Part shown: positions 35,077 through 45,214 of the stretch, piece by piece
Layout: each line of letters begins with the position of its first letter
Numbering within the stretch: the first letter of the stretch is position 1
Origin: Halieaceae bacterium
GTDB lineage: Bacteria; Pseudomonadota; Gammaproteobacteria; Pseudomonadales; Halieaceae
Assembly (NCBI GenBank): GCA_902518075.1
Contig: CABYEX010000004.1
Location: 1 to 64,000 of the forward strand
Direction of reading: 5' to 3'
Length of the DNA stretch: 64,000 bases
Notes under the pieces: model-generated
Databases searched by the model: none
What the model was told of the DNA's origin: nothing
Seen by the model: only the letters and a program-made list of their open reading frames with translations
Position numbers and translations under genes: made by a program

Positions 35077-36167
35077 TGGATGACGACAGCCCACAACCAG
35101 ACGCCGCCACACCAGACAGCGAGCTTAGCTTTTTGCGCCGCTCGATGGGTTGGCTGACGCCTGACCCAGGTAGTTCTAACCCCCGCAAGCTGGGCAAGTG
35201 GGGTGGCATCGTTGCTATTGCCTATTTGCTTATTGCGGCGGCAGTGGGCGTCTACTGGAGCAGCACCCTCGAGCATTTTGATGTCCGCGAGAACGCCGCG
35301 CGCTATGCCGCGGCCACAGAGCAGGATGTGGTGACCGGCACGACCACTGTCGCCACGCTACAGGAAACGATTCGCATCCTGCTGGAGAAACCGGGCGGCT
35401 ACTTACACAACGATCTTTTCCCACCGGGTGTCTGGCTGGACAACATGCCGAACTGGGAATACGGCGTGCTCGTGCAAAGCCGCGATTTGGCCCGCGCGCT
35501 GCGCGAGGTGTTGAGTCGCTCTCAGTCCCAGTCAAAAGAGGATGTCGATCTCACCCTCGCAGAACCGCGCATTAACTTTCAATCAAAAAGCTGGATTCTG
35601 CCGGCTTCGGAAAGCGAGTATCGCGACGCATTACGTTTTCTTGAGGCCTATCGCGCGCGGCTCGCGGTCACTGGCCAGAACAGTGCCCAGTTTTATGCAC
35701 GTGCTGACAATCTGAGCCATTGGCTCGGCATGATCGAGAAGCGGCTTGGAAGTTTGTCCCAACGGCTGTCTGCCAGCGTGGGACAGCGCCGACTGAATAC
35801 CGACCTCGCGGGGGATGCCGCCGCCGCACAATCGACCAACGCGCCTGAAGAAATACTGGTGCGCACTCCGTGGCGCGAAATCGACGATATTTTCTATGAA
35901 AGCCGCGGTGCGGCCTGGGCCCTGACGCAGTTTTTAAAAGCCGCCGAGGTCGACTTCGCAGACGTGCTGGCCAAGAAGAATGCCACCGTCAGCCTGCGAC
36001 AAATCATCAGAGAATTGGAAGCCGCTCAAGCCACCGTCTGGAGTCCGATGATTTTAAATGGCTCTGGTTTCGGCTTGTGGGCCAATCATTCGTTGGTGAT
36101 GGCAAGCTACATCTCGCGCGCAAACGCGGCGCTCATTGACCTTAGGGAGCTGCTAGCGCAAGGGTAA
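35076..36167 (+). CDS. DUF2333 family inner-membrane protein
   Basis: The 363-residue product has one transmembrane helix at about 46-66, then a conserved domain with HFDVRENAARYA, the GYLHNDLFPPGVWLDNMPNW stretch and YGVLVQSRDLARALRE. This layout is DUF2333 (COG5345), found in gammaproteobacteria and of unknown function. Membrane orientation should leave the bulk in the periplasm. Translation is coupled to the copper chaperone gene (TGATG). It is convergent with prmA, 169 bases away, where I see only short repeats. Confidence 0.85.
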   Translation: MDDDSPQPDAATPDSELSFLRRSMGWLTPDPGSSNPRKLGKWGGIVAIAYLLIAAAVGVYWSSTLEHFDVRENAARYAAATEQDVVTGTTTVATLQETIRILLEKPGGYLHNDLFPPGVWLDNMPNWEYGVLVQSRDLARALREVLSRSQSQSKEDVDLTLAEPRINFQSKSWILPASESEYRDALRFLEAYRARLAVTGQNSAQFYARADNLSHWLGMIEKRLGSLSQRLSASVGQRRLNTDLAGDAAAAQSTNAPEEILVRTPWREIDDIFYESRGAAWALTQFLKAAEVDFADVLAKKNATVSLRQIIRELEAAQATVWSPMILNGSGFGLWANHSLVMASYISRANAALIDLRELLAQG

Positions 36168-36336
36168 AAGTACGCCGATTCAGAAAGTTTTAAAAGAGAT
36201 ACTAGTCGGACACTGGCGGCAAGTGACGGCAAGTAGAAAACGAGGCAAGCGCAGCGATAAAGAGAGGTCAGTGCAAAGAGTGACAGAGCGTTCAGTGGTA
36301 GAAAAGTGATTGTAAACGGCCAAAAGTTTGCGCTAC

Positions 36337-37236
36337 TCAGCACTTCTCGCCGGCAAGTAGCACCCACTGTTCCTGCTGATCCGCAATCGATAACGCCACT
36401 CTCGGCGCGTAAGCCTCGATGACCGCTTCAGCCTGATCCACCAAGAGCCCCGCCAAAAGTAAACGCCCCCCAGGAGTCATCAATGATGTCAGGGCTGGCG
36501 CAAGTGCCACTAGCGGCCCAGCCAGAATATTGGCCACGACCCAATCGGCTGACGCTTGCCAGCTTGCCACCACATCATCCTGGGGGAGCACAACCCGGAA
36601 AGCAGCATCCGGTACTTCGTTGCGCTGGGCATTATTCCGACTTGCTATGATCGCCTGGGGGTCGTTATCAACACCCAGCACCTGTGTCGCGCCCAGGCGT
36701 GCCGCTGCAATTCCGAGAATGCCTGAGCCACATCCATAATCCACGACGCGCTGGCCGGGCGGGAGATCCGCATCTAGTGCACGCAGACACATGGCAGTAG
36801 ACGGATGTGCACCCGTACCAAAGGCCAGACCCGGGTCAAGCAAGATATTGATCGCGTCAGGATTGGGGTGGTTCGTCCAGCTGGGACAAATCCACAGTCG
36901 CTCCCCTATCTGTAGGGGATGAAATTGATCTTCCCAGACGCGGGTCCACTCGCGATCCTCCACGGGCACGGCGACAGTGGGTGCTTGGGTGCAGAGCTCA
37001 GAAGGTATGTCGCCCAGCAGCAGGGTGAGGTCCTCAGCCCCAGCAAATAGCGCCGTCAAGCGAACCGCATTCCAGAGCGGCGTTTCGCCGGGACCCGGCT
37101 CAAGAAGCGGTTGATCCGCCTCATCCTCCAAGGTGACAGACAAGGCGCCGCGCGCGAACAACCAGTCTTCGAGGGGCTCAACCTGATCCTTGCGGGCGGT
37201 GAAATGAAGCTCCTGCCATTCGGCGGCAAGGCTCAA
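36337..37236 (-). CDS. prmA: Ribosomal protein L11 methyltransferase
   Basis: PrmA trimethylates ribosomal protein L11. The 299-residue product has an N-terminal substrate domain and an SAM-dependent methyltransferase domain with [20 protein letters not shown] and [10 protein letters not shown]. The start is TTG 37236, sharing TTGA with the accC stop, so it is translationally coupled. The order aroQ-accB-accC-prmA is a standard gammaproteobacterial operon. Confidence 0.95.
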   Translation of the reverse strand: MSLAAEWQELHFTARKDQVEPLEDWLFARGALSVTLEDEADQPLLEPGPGETPLWNAVRLTALFAGAEDLTLLLGDIPSELCTQAPTVAVPVEDREWTRVWEDQFHPLQIGERLWICPSWTNHPNPDAINILLDPGLAFGTGAHPSTAMCLRALDADLPPGQRVVDYGCGSGILGIAAARLGATQVLGVDNDPQAIIASRNNAQRNEVPDAAFRVVLPQDDVVASWQASADWVVANILAGPLVALAPALTSLMTPGGRLLLAGLLVDQAEAVIEAYAPRVALSIADQQEQWVLLAGEKC

Positions 37237-38579
37237 TGCTCGTGTTCCAGCTTACTCTCGAGGTAATGAATACTGACGCCGCCGGCCATAAACGAGCTAT
37301 CGGTCACCAGCTCACGGTGTAGGGCAGCGTTGGTGCGGATGCCGTCCACCACCAGCTCGTCGAGCGCCTGACGCATTTTGACCAGCGCGGCCTCTCGCGT
37401 GTCGGCAAAAGTGATCAGCTTGCCGATTAGACTGTCGTAGTGCGGCGGCACGGTGTAACCACTGTAAATGTGGGAATCGACCCGCACGCCGTGGCCACCT
37501 GGTGCATGGAAGGTTTTGATCGTGCCTGGTGAGGGCATGAAAGTGCGAGGATCCTCTGCATTGATGCGACACTCGATCGAGTGCCCTTTCAGTTTCACGT
37601 CTTCCTGCTTGATCGACAGCGGGGCACCGCCGGCGATCAATAGCTGCTCGCGAACAATGTCCACGCCGCTGATCATCTCGGTCACGGGGTGCTCAACCTG
37701 TACCCGGGTGTTCATCTCGATGAAGTAAAACGCGTTGTCTTCGAACAGGAACTCGAAGGTACCCGCACCGCGATAGCTCATATCAAGGCAAGCGCGCACA
37801 CAAGCGTCACCGATTTCGTTGCGCAGGGCATCGTCGATACCGGGGGCTGGCGCCTCCTCGATCACTTTCTGGTGGCGACGCTGCAGCGAGCAATCTCGAT
37901 CACCGAGATGGATTGCATTGCCCTGCCCGTCCGCTAGCACCTGAATTTCTACGTGGCGCGGTCGCTGCAGAAATTTCTCCATGTAGACAACCGGCGATCC
38001 AAAGGCCGCCTGGGCCTCGGATTGCGTCACCTGTATCGAGGAGAGCAGCACCTCTTCGTTGTGCACCACCCGCATACCGCGACCGCCGCCGCCGGCTGCC
38101 GCCTTCACAATCACTGGGAAACCAATTTCTCTCGCGATCCGAATCACTTCATCCGGATCATCGGGCAGTGCGCCGTCAGAGCCCGGTACTGTCGGTACAC
38201 CGGTGCGCTGCATCTGCTGCTTGGCAGATACCTTGTCACCCATCAAGCGAATGGTGTCCGCAGTAGGGCCAATAAAGGTGAAGCCGCTCTTCTCTACCTG
38301 CTCGGCAAAGTCAGCGTTTTCTGACAAAAAGCCGTAACCGGGGTGAATCCCGTTTGCGTTGGTCAGCTCGGCAACGCTGATAATGGAGGGCACATCGAGG
38401 TAACTCTGTGCCGAGGGCGGCGGCCCGATACACACTGCTTCGTCGGCGAGGCGAACGTGTTTGAGATCCCGATCCGCTGTGGAGTGCACAGCCACGGTCT
38501 TGATGCCTAACTCTTTACAGGCGCGTAACACGCGAAGCGCAATTTCGCCGCGGTTAGCGATCAGTACTTTTTCAAGCAT
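37233..38579 (-). CDS. accC: Acetyl-CoA carboxylase, biotin carboxylase subunit
   Basis: AccC carboxylates the biotin on AccB in the first step of fatty acid synthesis. The 448-residue ATP-grasp protein has [14 protein letters not shown] (ATP loop), [16 protein letters not shown] and the expected length for the enzyme. ATG 38579 ([14 protein letters not shown]) matches the family start; an upstream extension of nine residues is not supported. It lies 34 bases after accB. Confidence 0.97.
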   Translation of the reverse strand: MLEKVLIANRGEIALRVLRACKELGIKTVAVHSTADRDLKHVRLADEAVCIGPPPSAQSYLDVPSIISVAELTNANGIHPGYGFLSENADFAEQVEKSGFTFIGPTADTIRLMGDKVSAKQQMQRTGVPTVPGSDGALPDDPDEVIRIAREIGFPVIVKAAAGGGGRGMRVVHNEEVLLSSIQVTQSEAQAAFGSPVVYMEKFLQRPRHVEIQVLADGQGNAIHLGDRDCSLQRRHQKVIEEAPAPGIDDALRNEIGDACVRACLDMSYRGAGTFEFLFEDNAFYFIEMNTRVQVEHPVTEMISGVDIVREQLLIAGGAPLSIKQEDVKLKGHSIECRINAEDPRTFMPSPGTIKTFHAPGGHGVRVDSHIYSGYTVPPHYDSLIGKLITFADTREAALVKMRQALDELVVDGIRTNAALHRELVTDSSFMAGGVSIHYLESKLEHEH

Positions 38580-38613
38580 GGGGAATGTCCTTTTGGGGTC
38601 GCTCACCCACGCT

Positions 38614-39087
38614 TCAGGAAATGGAGATCAGGGGCTGATCAAACTCGACGGCTTCGCCGTTATCAACGTGAATCGCAGTGACGGTGCCGGCGCGATCGGC
38701 TTCGATCTGGTTCATCATCTTCATGGCCTCGACAATGCAGAGCACGTCACCCACGCGCACGGTCTGGCCGACCTCGACAAACGAGGGGGCTTCAGGGCTA
38801 GGCGCCCGATAGAAGGTGCCCACCATGGGCGACAGCACCGCATTATCAGCAACCGGCGCGACAGCGGGTGCAGCAGCCTCAGCAACGAGCGCCTCAGCCG
38901 CGGAGGGGGCCGACGCGGGTGCGGGAGCAGGCGCGACAGGTGCTGGCACAGAATAGGCAACGGGCGCCGCGGGTTGATTGCCATGACGGCTAATGCGAAC
39001 CGATTCCTCGCCCTCTTTGATCTCAATCTCGCCGATATTCGATTCTTCCAGCAGTTCTATCAGTTTTTTGACTTTGCGAATATCCAT
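38614..39087 (-). CDS. accB: Biotin carboxyl carrier protein
   Basis: AccB carries biotin between the carboxylase and the transferase halves of acetyl-CoA carboxylase. The 157-residue product begins [16 protein letters not shown] and ends with the biotinyl domain, with the target lysine in [13 protein letters not shown] Pro/Ala-rich linker lies between (about 45-80). The start is ATG 39087; a longer open frame through aroQ is a shadow. It is ten bases downstream of aroQ. Confidence 0.97.
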   Translation of the reverse strand: MDIRKVKKLIELLEESNIGEIEIKEGEESVRISRHGNQPAAPVAYSVPAPVAPAPAPASAPSAAEALVAEAAAPAVAPVADNAVLSPMVGTFYRAPSPEAPSFVEVGQTVRVGDVLCIVEAMKMMNQIEADRAGTVTAIHVDNGEAVEFDQPLISIS

Positions 39088-39097
39088 GTGGGTTCCT

Positions 39098-39553
39098 TCA
39101 ATGGGTCGTGGAATGGGTGTCGAGGGACTGCAGCACTGCGGCCAGTGCGCAGTCGTAACCGAAGCTACCGAGCCCCGAGACCACCGCCTCAGCGATGTCT
39201 GAGATGTAACTGTGATGTCGAAAAGGTTCGCGGGCATATACATTGGAAATGTGCACTTCGATGCATGGAATATCGACCCCGGCCAGCGCATCGCGCAACG
39301 CAACGCTGGTATGGGTATATGCCGCCGGATTGATAATGATGAACTGCGTGCCATCGGCGCGCGCTTGATGAATCGCCTCAATCATTTCCTGTTCGCTGTT
39401 GCTCTGCAGGCAGGTGAGGCTCGCACCCACACGCTCGGCCTCGGATTGCAAGCGATGGTTAATCTCGTCCAGGGTTTCCGAGCCGTAGATCTCGGGCTCG
39501 CGGGTACCCAACAGATTGAGGTTGGGTCCATGTAATACCAGGATTGCCGCCAT
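39098..39553 (-). CDS. aroQ: Type II 3-dehydroquinate dehydratase
   Basis: AroQ catalyses the third step of the shikimate pathway. The 151-residue product begins [19 protein letters not shown], with the active-site Tyr in [30 protein letters not shown], all family hallmarks. ATG 39553 gives the usual N-terminus; a TTG five codons upstream is possible. It is the first gene of the aroQ-accB-accC-prmA operon, so expression of the accBC genes probably begins in the region upstream of it. Confidence 0.96.
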   Translation of the reverse strand: MAAILVLHGPNLNLLGTREPEIYGSETLDEINHRLQSEAERVGASLTCLQSNSEQEMIEAIHQARADGTQFIIINPAAYTHTSVALRDALAGVDIPCIEVHISNVYAREPFRHHSYISDIAEAVVSGLGSFGYDCALAAVLQSLDTHSTTH

Positions 39554-39975
39554 GGGCTGATCCGCCAATATGGGTAACAGGGGCGCGAGTGTGTCGCAGA
39601 AATCACCCGGAGTCCACTTTTTTGGTCATTTGCACTCTTTTTCGCGACGATGCCCGCATAATTGCCGCAAAATTGAGGTGCGGCCCATCTAACAAAAATG
39701 CCTCATCACTGCGCTGGGAGCGGTATGGCCTGCTCCGCCCGAACAGAATGAGGCACCGCCTGCACCCCATAGCCGCCACAACAGCGATCCAGCCAACACC
39801 CCGGGCAAAGCCAAGATCAGGCCGGTGCATGCCGCTTGTGATCGCCATAGGCGCGAGGAATAAATCGGCACTGAATTTTGAGACTTGAGACGGTTGGTTA
39901 AAAAATGTTCAGCAGATCTTTCGGTTCCACACTGGCTCCTTTACACTCACCACCCGGAGTTGAGTCCTTTTCCCG
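39554..39975. other. Intergenic region between divergent aroQ and dusB
   Basis: This 422-base stretch should hold the promoters for the aroQ-accBC-prmA operon on one strand and dusB-fis-purHD-coq7 on the other. Near dusB a TACACT at 39942-39947 could be a -10 box, without a convincing -35. The - strand contains two overlapping open frames of 60 and 81 codons (39689-39871 and 39603-39848). The shorter one has a hydrophobic stretch GLILALPGVLAGSLLWRLW, but codon choice and lack of a ribosome-binding site do not support it. I see no repeat or RNA gene. Confidence 0.5.
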
Positions 39976-41028
39976 ATGCATATTGGCGGCCTAAAGCCCT
40001 GCAATAACGTGTTCCTTGCGCCCATGGCCGGGGTCACAGATCTCCCGATGCGAGAACTCGCCGTTGAGTTGGGTGCGGGTATGGCTGTGGGCGAGATGCA
40101 GAGTGCTGATCTGAGCCTGGCGCATTCGCGCAAAACAACACAACGACAGAGACACAGCGCCCGAGCGGGGCTCCGCTCTGTGCAGATTGTGGGCTACGAC
40201 CCCCAACAACTGGCTGAAGCCGCGCGCGTCAATGCAGATCTAGGTGCCGAGATCATCGACATCAACATGGGCTGCCCCGCGAAAAAAGTCTGCCGCCGCG
40301 CCGCGGGGTCCGCGCTGCTGGCCGATGAAGCGCTGGTAGGTCGCATTCTCGAAACGGTCGTCACCGCAGTCGATGTGCCCGTGACAGTGAAAATCCGCAC
40401 CGGCACCTATCCCGAGCATCGTAACGGCGTCGCCATTGCACGGATCGCCGAGAGCGCGGGCATCCAAATGCTGACCGTACATGGCCGCACCCGCGCGGAC
40501 CGCTTCAAGGGGCAGGCCGAGTACCAAACCATCGCCGAAATTGTGCACGCCGTGACGATCCCGGTGATCGCCAACGGCGACATCGACTCTGCAGAGAAAG
40601 CGCGGAGAGTCTTAACCATGACAGGCGCCGCCGGCGTAATGATTGGTCGCGCGGCGCAGGGCCAGCTCTGGCTGCCCGGTGCGATTGCATCCACCTTGGC
40701 CGCGGGAAACGAGCGCGTGCGAACTCCCGCGCTGAGCGAGCAACTGCGCCTGCAAGGCGATCATCTTGTGCGGCTGCACGATTTTCACGGTGATCATTTT
40801 GGACCGCGCATCGCGCGCAAGCATCAGGCGTGGCTGCTCGATTCGTTGACCGCGCAGCAGGCAATCTCTAGAGAGGACGCCCGCGCCTGGCGACAGACTT
40901 TCAATCGGCTTGAGTCGGCTAAGGAGCAGGTCAAGTGCCTCAGGAAACTGACCGATGCACTGATATCAGCCTCACCTGCCAATGCGCCGCCATCCCAGAT
41001 GTGCCCTCAGATGTCCATAGTCGCATGA
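39976..41028 (+). CDS. dusB: tRNA-dihydrouridine synthase B
   Basis: DusB reduces uridine to dihydrouridine in tRNA. The 350-residue FMN-binding TIM-barrel protein has LAPMAGVTDLPMR, the catalytic Cys in MGCPAKKVCRRAAGSAL and TVHGRTRADRFKG. The C-terminal helical domain binds tRNA. It lies upstream of fis, exactly as in many gammaproteobacteria where dusB is co-transcribed with fis. It overlaps the fis start by ATGA. Confidence 0.95.
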   Translation: MHIGGLKPCNNVFLAPMAGVTDLPMRELAVELGAGMAVGEMQSADLSLAHSRKTTQRQRHSARAGLRSVQIVGYDPQQLAEAARVNADLGAEIIDINMGCPAKKVCRRAAGSALLADEALVGRILETVVTAVDVPVTVKIRTGTYPEHRNGVAIARIAESAGIQMLTVHGRTRADRFKGQAEYQTIAEIVHAVTIPVIANGDIDSAEKARRVLTMTGAAGVMIGRAAQGQLWLPGAIASTLAAGNERVRTPALSEQLRLQGDHLVRLHDFHGDHFGPRIARKHQAWLLDSLTAQQAISREDARAWRQTFNRLESAKEQVKCLRKLTDALISASPANAPPSQMCPQMSIVA

Positions 41029-41396
41029 ACCCACCCAAGCCCAGCGCGGCACCCAAGCGTCGCAAAAAAAATCGCTCAGGCCCGCAACCTCTGCGCGACA
41101 GTGCGAGCGAGGCGATTGGCCACTTTCTTCAGACCCTCGACGGAGAGCCGTGCAGTGAGCTCTATGAAATGGTGCTGCACCAGGTAGAAGAGCCACTTTT
41201 CAAAGCCGTACTCGACTACACCCAGCACAACCAGAGTCATGCGGCGGCCATGCTGGGTCTGAACCGGGGCACCCTGCGGAAAAAACTCCGACAACATGGC
41301 TTGCTGGCTGAATCAGAACCGCCGAAGCCCAAGCGATCCACCAGCGGGGGCAAAGCACCCGCCAACAGCAAAACCACGAGCAAAGGGAAACGATAG
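41025..41396 (+). CDS. fis: Fis-family nucleoid protein and transcription factor
   Basis: Fis bends DNA and controls rRNA and growth-related genes. The 123-residue product from ATG 41025 has the Fis core with the dimer region (EPLFKAVLDYTQHNQSHAA) and the helix-turn-helix LNRGTLRKKLRQHGL. E. coli Fis is 98 residues. Here a basic N-terminal extension (PKRRKKNRSG) and a C-terminal Lys/Ser/Thr tail (about 100-123) are added, which may increase nonspecific DNA binding. The start overlaps the dusB stop, and purH follows after three bases. Confidence 0.93.
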   Translation: MNPPKPSAAPKRRKKNRSGPQPLRDSASEAIGHFLQTLDGEPCSELYEMVLHQVEEPLFKAVLDYTQHNQSHAAAMLGLNRGTLRKKLRQHGLLAESEPPKPKRSTSGGKAPANSKTTSKGKR

Positions 41397-41399
41397 ACC

Positions 41400-42974
41400 A
41401 TGAGCGAAGCCGGACTGGCCCCCCTGAGGCGTGCCCTCATTAGTGTTTCAGATAAAACCGGCATCGTTGATTTCGCCCGCGCACTGGCGGCGCGCAAAGT
41501 TGAGATACTCTCGACCGGCGGCACCTGCCGACTGCTCCGCGAAGAGGGACTGAGCGTGGTGGAAGTCTCCGATCACACCGGATTTCCTGAGATGATGGAT
41601 GGTCGTGTGAAGACCCTGCACCCCAAGATTCATGGCGGCATTCTGGGCCGGCGTGGCACAGACGATGAAGTGATGGCCGCAAACGAAATACCGCCTATCG
41701 ATCTGGTCGTAGTGAATTTGTATCCGTTCGAGGCCACCGTCGCACGCCTAGACTGCACCTTGCAAGACGCGGTGGAAAATATTGATATCGGCGGACCCAC
41801 CATGGTCCGTGCGGCAGCGAAAAACCACCGCGACGTCGCTATTGTGGTATCGGCCGGCGACTACCATCGCATCCTCAATGAACTCGAATCGCATGACGGC
41901 CACACCGCGCTGGCGACACGATTTGATCTTGCTGTTCGCGCCTATGAGCACACCGCCGCTTACGACGGCATGATCGCCAATCACTTTGGCTGCCTGGTCG
42001 AGAGTGGCTCTGAGGACTACCCGCGGACCTTCAACCTGCAGCTCGAAAAGGTGCAAGAGATGCGCTACGGGGAAAACCCCCACCAGAGCGCCGCTTTTTA
42101 TCGCGAGGCGCGACAGCCCGAAGTGAGCATCAGCAGTGCCGAGCAGCTGCAGGGTAAGGCACTCTCATATAACAACGTCGCAGACACCGACGCCGCACTG
42201 GAGTGCGTAAAGAGCTTCGACGCGCCGGCTTGCGTGATTGTCAAACACGCCAACCCCTGCGGTGTGGCGGTCGCGCCGGATTTGATAAGCGCCTACGACC
42301 TCGCCTTTCACACGGATACCGAGTCGGCGTTTGGCGGCATCATCGCGTTTAACCGCGAGCTGGATGGCGCCACTGCAGCGGCGATAATCGAGCGCCAATT
42401 CATTGAAGTGATAATTGCGCCCGAAATATCCAACGATGCCATCGCAGCCGTTGCCGCGAAGGAAAACGTGCGGTTACTGCGCACCGGCGCGTGGGCTGCC
42501 CCCGCCTCTGCCAGAGACTTCAAACGGGTCAACGGCGGGCTACTGGTTCAGGGTCGCGACGACGGCATGGTCGCCCGGGCAGATCTCACGGTGGCCACCG
42601 AACGCGCACCTACCGACGCTGAGTGGGACGACTTATTGTTCGCCTGGAAAGTGGCCAAGTTCGTGAAAAGCAATGCGATCATTTATGCCGCCAACCGGCG
42701 CACGATTGGCGTGGGCGCTGGCCAAATGTCGCGGGTGAACTCTGCGCGCATCGCCGCGATCAAGGCAGAGCACGCGGGCCTGAAAGTGAAAGGTGCGGTG
42801 ATGGCCTCCGACGCCTTCTTCCCATTCCGGGATGGTATCGACAATGCAGCGGAGCGCGGGATCGCCGCAGTGATTCAGCCCGGTGGCTCCATGCGGGACG
42901 AAGAGGTGATCGCGGCGGCAAACGAGGCGGGCATGGCCATGGTGTTTACCGGCATGCGCCATTTCCGGCATTGA
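41400..42974 (+). CDS. purH: Bifunctional AICAR formyltransferase/IMP cyclohydrolase
   Basis: PurH performs the last two steps of purine synthesis to IMP. The 524-residue product has the cyclohydrolase domain at the N-terminus ([28 protein letters not shown]) and the formyltransferase domain with [13 protein letters not shown] and [10 protein letters not shown], which holds the catalytic Lys-His. Length is normal. It lies between fis and purD on the same strand, forming the usual purH-purD pair. Confidence 0.97.
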   Translation: MSEAGLAPLRRALISVSDKTGIVDFARALAARKVEILSTGGTCRLLREEGLSVVEVSDHTGFPEMMDGRVKTLHPKIHGGILGRRGTDDEVMAANEIPPIDLVVVNLYPFEATVARLDCTLQDAVENIDIGGPTMVRAAAKNHRDVAIVVSAGDYHRILNELESHDGHTALATRFDLAVRAYEHTAAYDGMIANHFGCLVESGSEDYPRTFNLQLEKVQEMRYGENPHQSAAFYREARQPEVSISSAEQLQGKALSYNNVADTDAALECVKSFDAPACVIVKHANPCGVAVAPDLISAYDLAFHTDTESAFGGIIAFNRELDGATAAAIIERQFIEVIIAPEISNDAIAAVAAKENVRLLRTGAWAAPASARDFKRVNGGLLVQGRDDGMVARADLTVATERAPTDAEWDDLLFAWKVAKFVKSNAIIYAANRRTIGVGAGQMSRVNSARIAAIKAEHAGLKVKGAVMASDAFFPFRDGIDNAAERGIAAVIQPGGSMRDEEVIAAANEAGMAMVFTGMRHFRH

Positions 42975-43000
42975 TCAGTGAATCAAAGCGATACCGCCGT

Positions 43001-44278
43001 ATGAATATTCTGGTTGTGGGGAGTGGCGGGCGCGAGCACGCGCTGGCGTGGAAGCTGGCCGAGCCGGACTCGGTCGCGCGAGTGTATGTGGCGCCGGGCA
43101 ACGCCGGCACGGCACTCGAACCGAAACTCGAAAATGTGCCACTTGACCCTATGGACATCGAGAGCCTCGCGCAATTTGCCAGGGAGCAGGACTGCGAACT
43201 GACCGTCATCGGTCCGGAAGCACCATTGGTTGCCGGCGTCGTGGACCGATTCGAAGAGCTAAATCTGCCCTGCTTTGGCCCCACTGCCGGTGCCGCGCAA
43301 TTGGAGGGCAGTAAGTCCTTTACAAAGAATTTTCTTGCGCGGCACAAGATCCCCACCGCCTCCTACGCCGTGTTTACCGACATCGAGCCGGCTTTGGCCT
43401 ATATCCGGGGGCAAGGCGCACCGATTGTCATAAAGGCCGACGGCCTCGCTGCAGGGAAAGGGGTTGTTGTGGCGATGACGCTGGATGAGGCCGAGGCTGC
43501 CATCCACGATATACTCGCCGATAACAAGTTTGGTGACGCCGGAGCGAGGATTGTCGTAGAAGGCTTTCTCGAGGGCGAAGAAGCCAGCTTTATCGTGATG
43601 GTCGATGGCGAGCACGTGCTGCCTATGGCCACCTCTCAGGATCACAAACGTATTGGTGAAGGAGATACCGGCCCCAATACTGGCGGCATGGGTGCCTACT
43701 CCCCGGCACCGGTTGTGACCGACGCCGTCTTCGCCAAAGTAATGGAGCGGGTGATCCTACCCACCGTAAAGGGCATGGCGGCGGAAGGGCACCCCTATAC
43801 CGGCTTTCTCTACGCCGGGCTCATGATTGATGCGGGGGGGAATCCCTCGGTCATCGAGTACAACTGTCGTTTTGGCGACCCGGAAACTCAGCCCATTATG
43901 CAGCGTCTAAGAGGCGATCTCGGCGCGCTGTGCCTTGCAGCGCTCGATGGCCGACTGCACGAGATGACTGCAGACTGGGATCCCCGACCCGCTGTGGGCG
44001 TAGTATTGGCTGCGGGGGGTTACCCTGGTCCCTATGAAAAGGGCCACGAGATTAAAGGCCTGAACGCCAATTGGCCGGCCACTACCAGGGTCTTCCACGC
44101 GGGGACGCAGCAAACGGGTGACAGCGTGGTGACGCAAGGCGGCCGCGTGCTCTGCGTCAGCGCACTCGGTGATTGCATGACTGATGCCATTGCGGCGGCC
44201 TATACTGGTGTCGATCAGATCAGCTGGGAGGGAATGGTCTGCCGCCGGGATATTGGTTGGCGCGCCATAGACCGTTAA
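43001..44278 (+). CDS. purD: Phosphoribosylamine-glycine ligase
   Basis: PurD joins glycine to phosphoribosylamine early in purine synthesis. The 425-residue ATP-grasp product begins MNILVVGSGGREHALAWKL, with VIKADGLAAGKGVVVAM, EGFLEGEEASFIVM and FGDPETQPIMQR. The start is ATG 43001; the open frame extends upstream through purH in another frame without support. It is 26 bases after purH and nine bases before coq7. Confidence 0.97.
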   Translation: MNILVVGSGGREHALAWKLAEPDSVARVYVAPGNAGTALEPKLENVPLDPMDIESLAQFAREQDCELTVIGPEAPLVAGVVDRFEELNLPCFGPTAGAAQLEGSKSFTKNFLARHKIPTASYAVFTDIEPALAYIRGQGAPIVIKADGLAAGKGVVVAMTLDEAEAAIHDILADNKFGDAGARIVVEGFLEGEEASFIVMVDGEHVLPMATSQDHKRIGEGDTGPNTGGMGAYSPAPVVTDAVFAKVMERVILPTVKGMAAEGHPYTGFLYAGLMIDAGGNPSVIEYNCRFGDPETQPIMQRLRGDLGALCLAALDGRLHEMTADWDPRPAVGVVLAAGGYPGPYEKGHEIKGLNANWPATTRVFHAGTQQTGDSVVTQGGRVLCVSALGDCMTDAIAAAYTGVDQISWEGMVCRRDIGWRAIDR

Positions 44279-44287
44279 GCTTGAACC

Positions 44288-44965
44288 ATGACTGAACCCA
44301 CTCGCCCCTCATCGCGAAGAACCCTAGATAGCATCGACCGCCTTTTAAGTCGAGTCGATAAGCGGCTTCGTCAGTTGGCGGGCAAATCCATCTCCCTCCC
44401 CGAGGCTACATCGCGACCTTCCCCGTCAGTCGGCCACGAAGAGCCCAAGCTGAGCACACTCGAGCGCGAGCATGCCGCTGGCTTGATGCGAGTGAACCAT
44501 ACCGGAGAGGTCTGCGCGCAGGCTCTCTATCAGGGACAGGCACTGGCTGCCCGCTCGGACGAGACGCGCGAAAAGCTTCTTGGTGCCGCGCGGGAGGAAG
44601 CGGATCATCTGGCTTGGTGCAAGGCGAGATTGGCCGAGCTCGATGCCGAACCCAGTCGCCTGAACCCCCTGTTTTACGCTGCCTCTTTTGCACTAGGTGC
44701 TGCCACTGCCGTGGCGGGCGATAAGGTCAGCCTGGGATTTGTGCATGCCACCGAGGAGCGCGTGGCCAGCCATCTGCGGGCGCACCTGAAAGCCTTGCCG
44801 GGCGAGGATCGCAAGTCCCAATTAATTCTGCAGCAGATGCTGAGTGATGAGGAGCGTCACGGCGCAGAAGCACTAAGGCACGGTGGCGAGGAGTTCCCGC
44901 GCCCTGTGAAGGATGTTATGACGCTGGCGAGCCAGCTGATGACCCGGACCACCTACTGGATTTAG
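44288..44965 (+). CDS. coq7: Di-iron demethoxyubiquinone hydroxylase
   Basis: Coq7 carries out a late ring hydroxylation in ubiquinone synthesis under aerobic conditions. The 225-residue product has the di-iron ligands in MRVNHTGEVCAQALYQGQ, REEADHLAWCKARL, ATEERVASHL and SDEERHGAEA, the E...ExxH pattern of the family. The N-terminal 45 residues are polar and basic. It ends the dusB-fis-purH-purD-coq7 run. The 249 bases to the next gene hold no clear terminator. Confidence 0.95.
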   Translation: MTEPTRPSSRRTLDSIDRLLSRVDKRLRQLAGKSISLPEATSRPSPSVGHEEPKLSTLEREHAAGLMRVNHTGEVCAQALYQGQALAARSDETREKLLGAAREEADHLAWCKARLAELDAEPSRLNPLFYAASFALGAATAVAGDKVSLGFVHATEERVASHLRAHLKALPGEDRKSQLILQQMLSDEERHGAEALRHGGEEFPRPVKDVMTLASQLMTRTTYWI

Positions 44966-45214
44966 TTTCAACAGAGCTGCCGCCCAGATGCATTTCTGGC
45001 ACCTAATATCTAAGTAGCGTTACCCAGCGAGATGTTTTAGCCTCCACATGATCATAAGAAGGGGCGAAATCCATGCCGAAACAGCAAGTAAGACTTCCTT
45101 CATATCACTGACATCATTCTTGCCATTAGGCAATCAAGCTGTTGCGGAGCACACCGCCGCGGGGGCTGTCAACTAACCGAAAAGTTGTTCTAGCTATGTT
45201 TGGGAGCGATCACT

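Noticed and set aside
36168..36336. Repeat array between DUF2333 and prmA genes
   Set aside because: Only two copies of CGGCAAGT at 10-base spacing; not an array.
39603..39871. Small - strand membrane proteins upstream of aroQ
   Set aside because: Two overlapping frames in a promoter region, no ribosome-binding site, inconsistent codon use.
45060..45110. 12-codon ORF after an AGAAGGGG sequence upstream of the SPOR gene
   Set aside because: Too short to judge; nothing else suggests a leader peptide.
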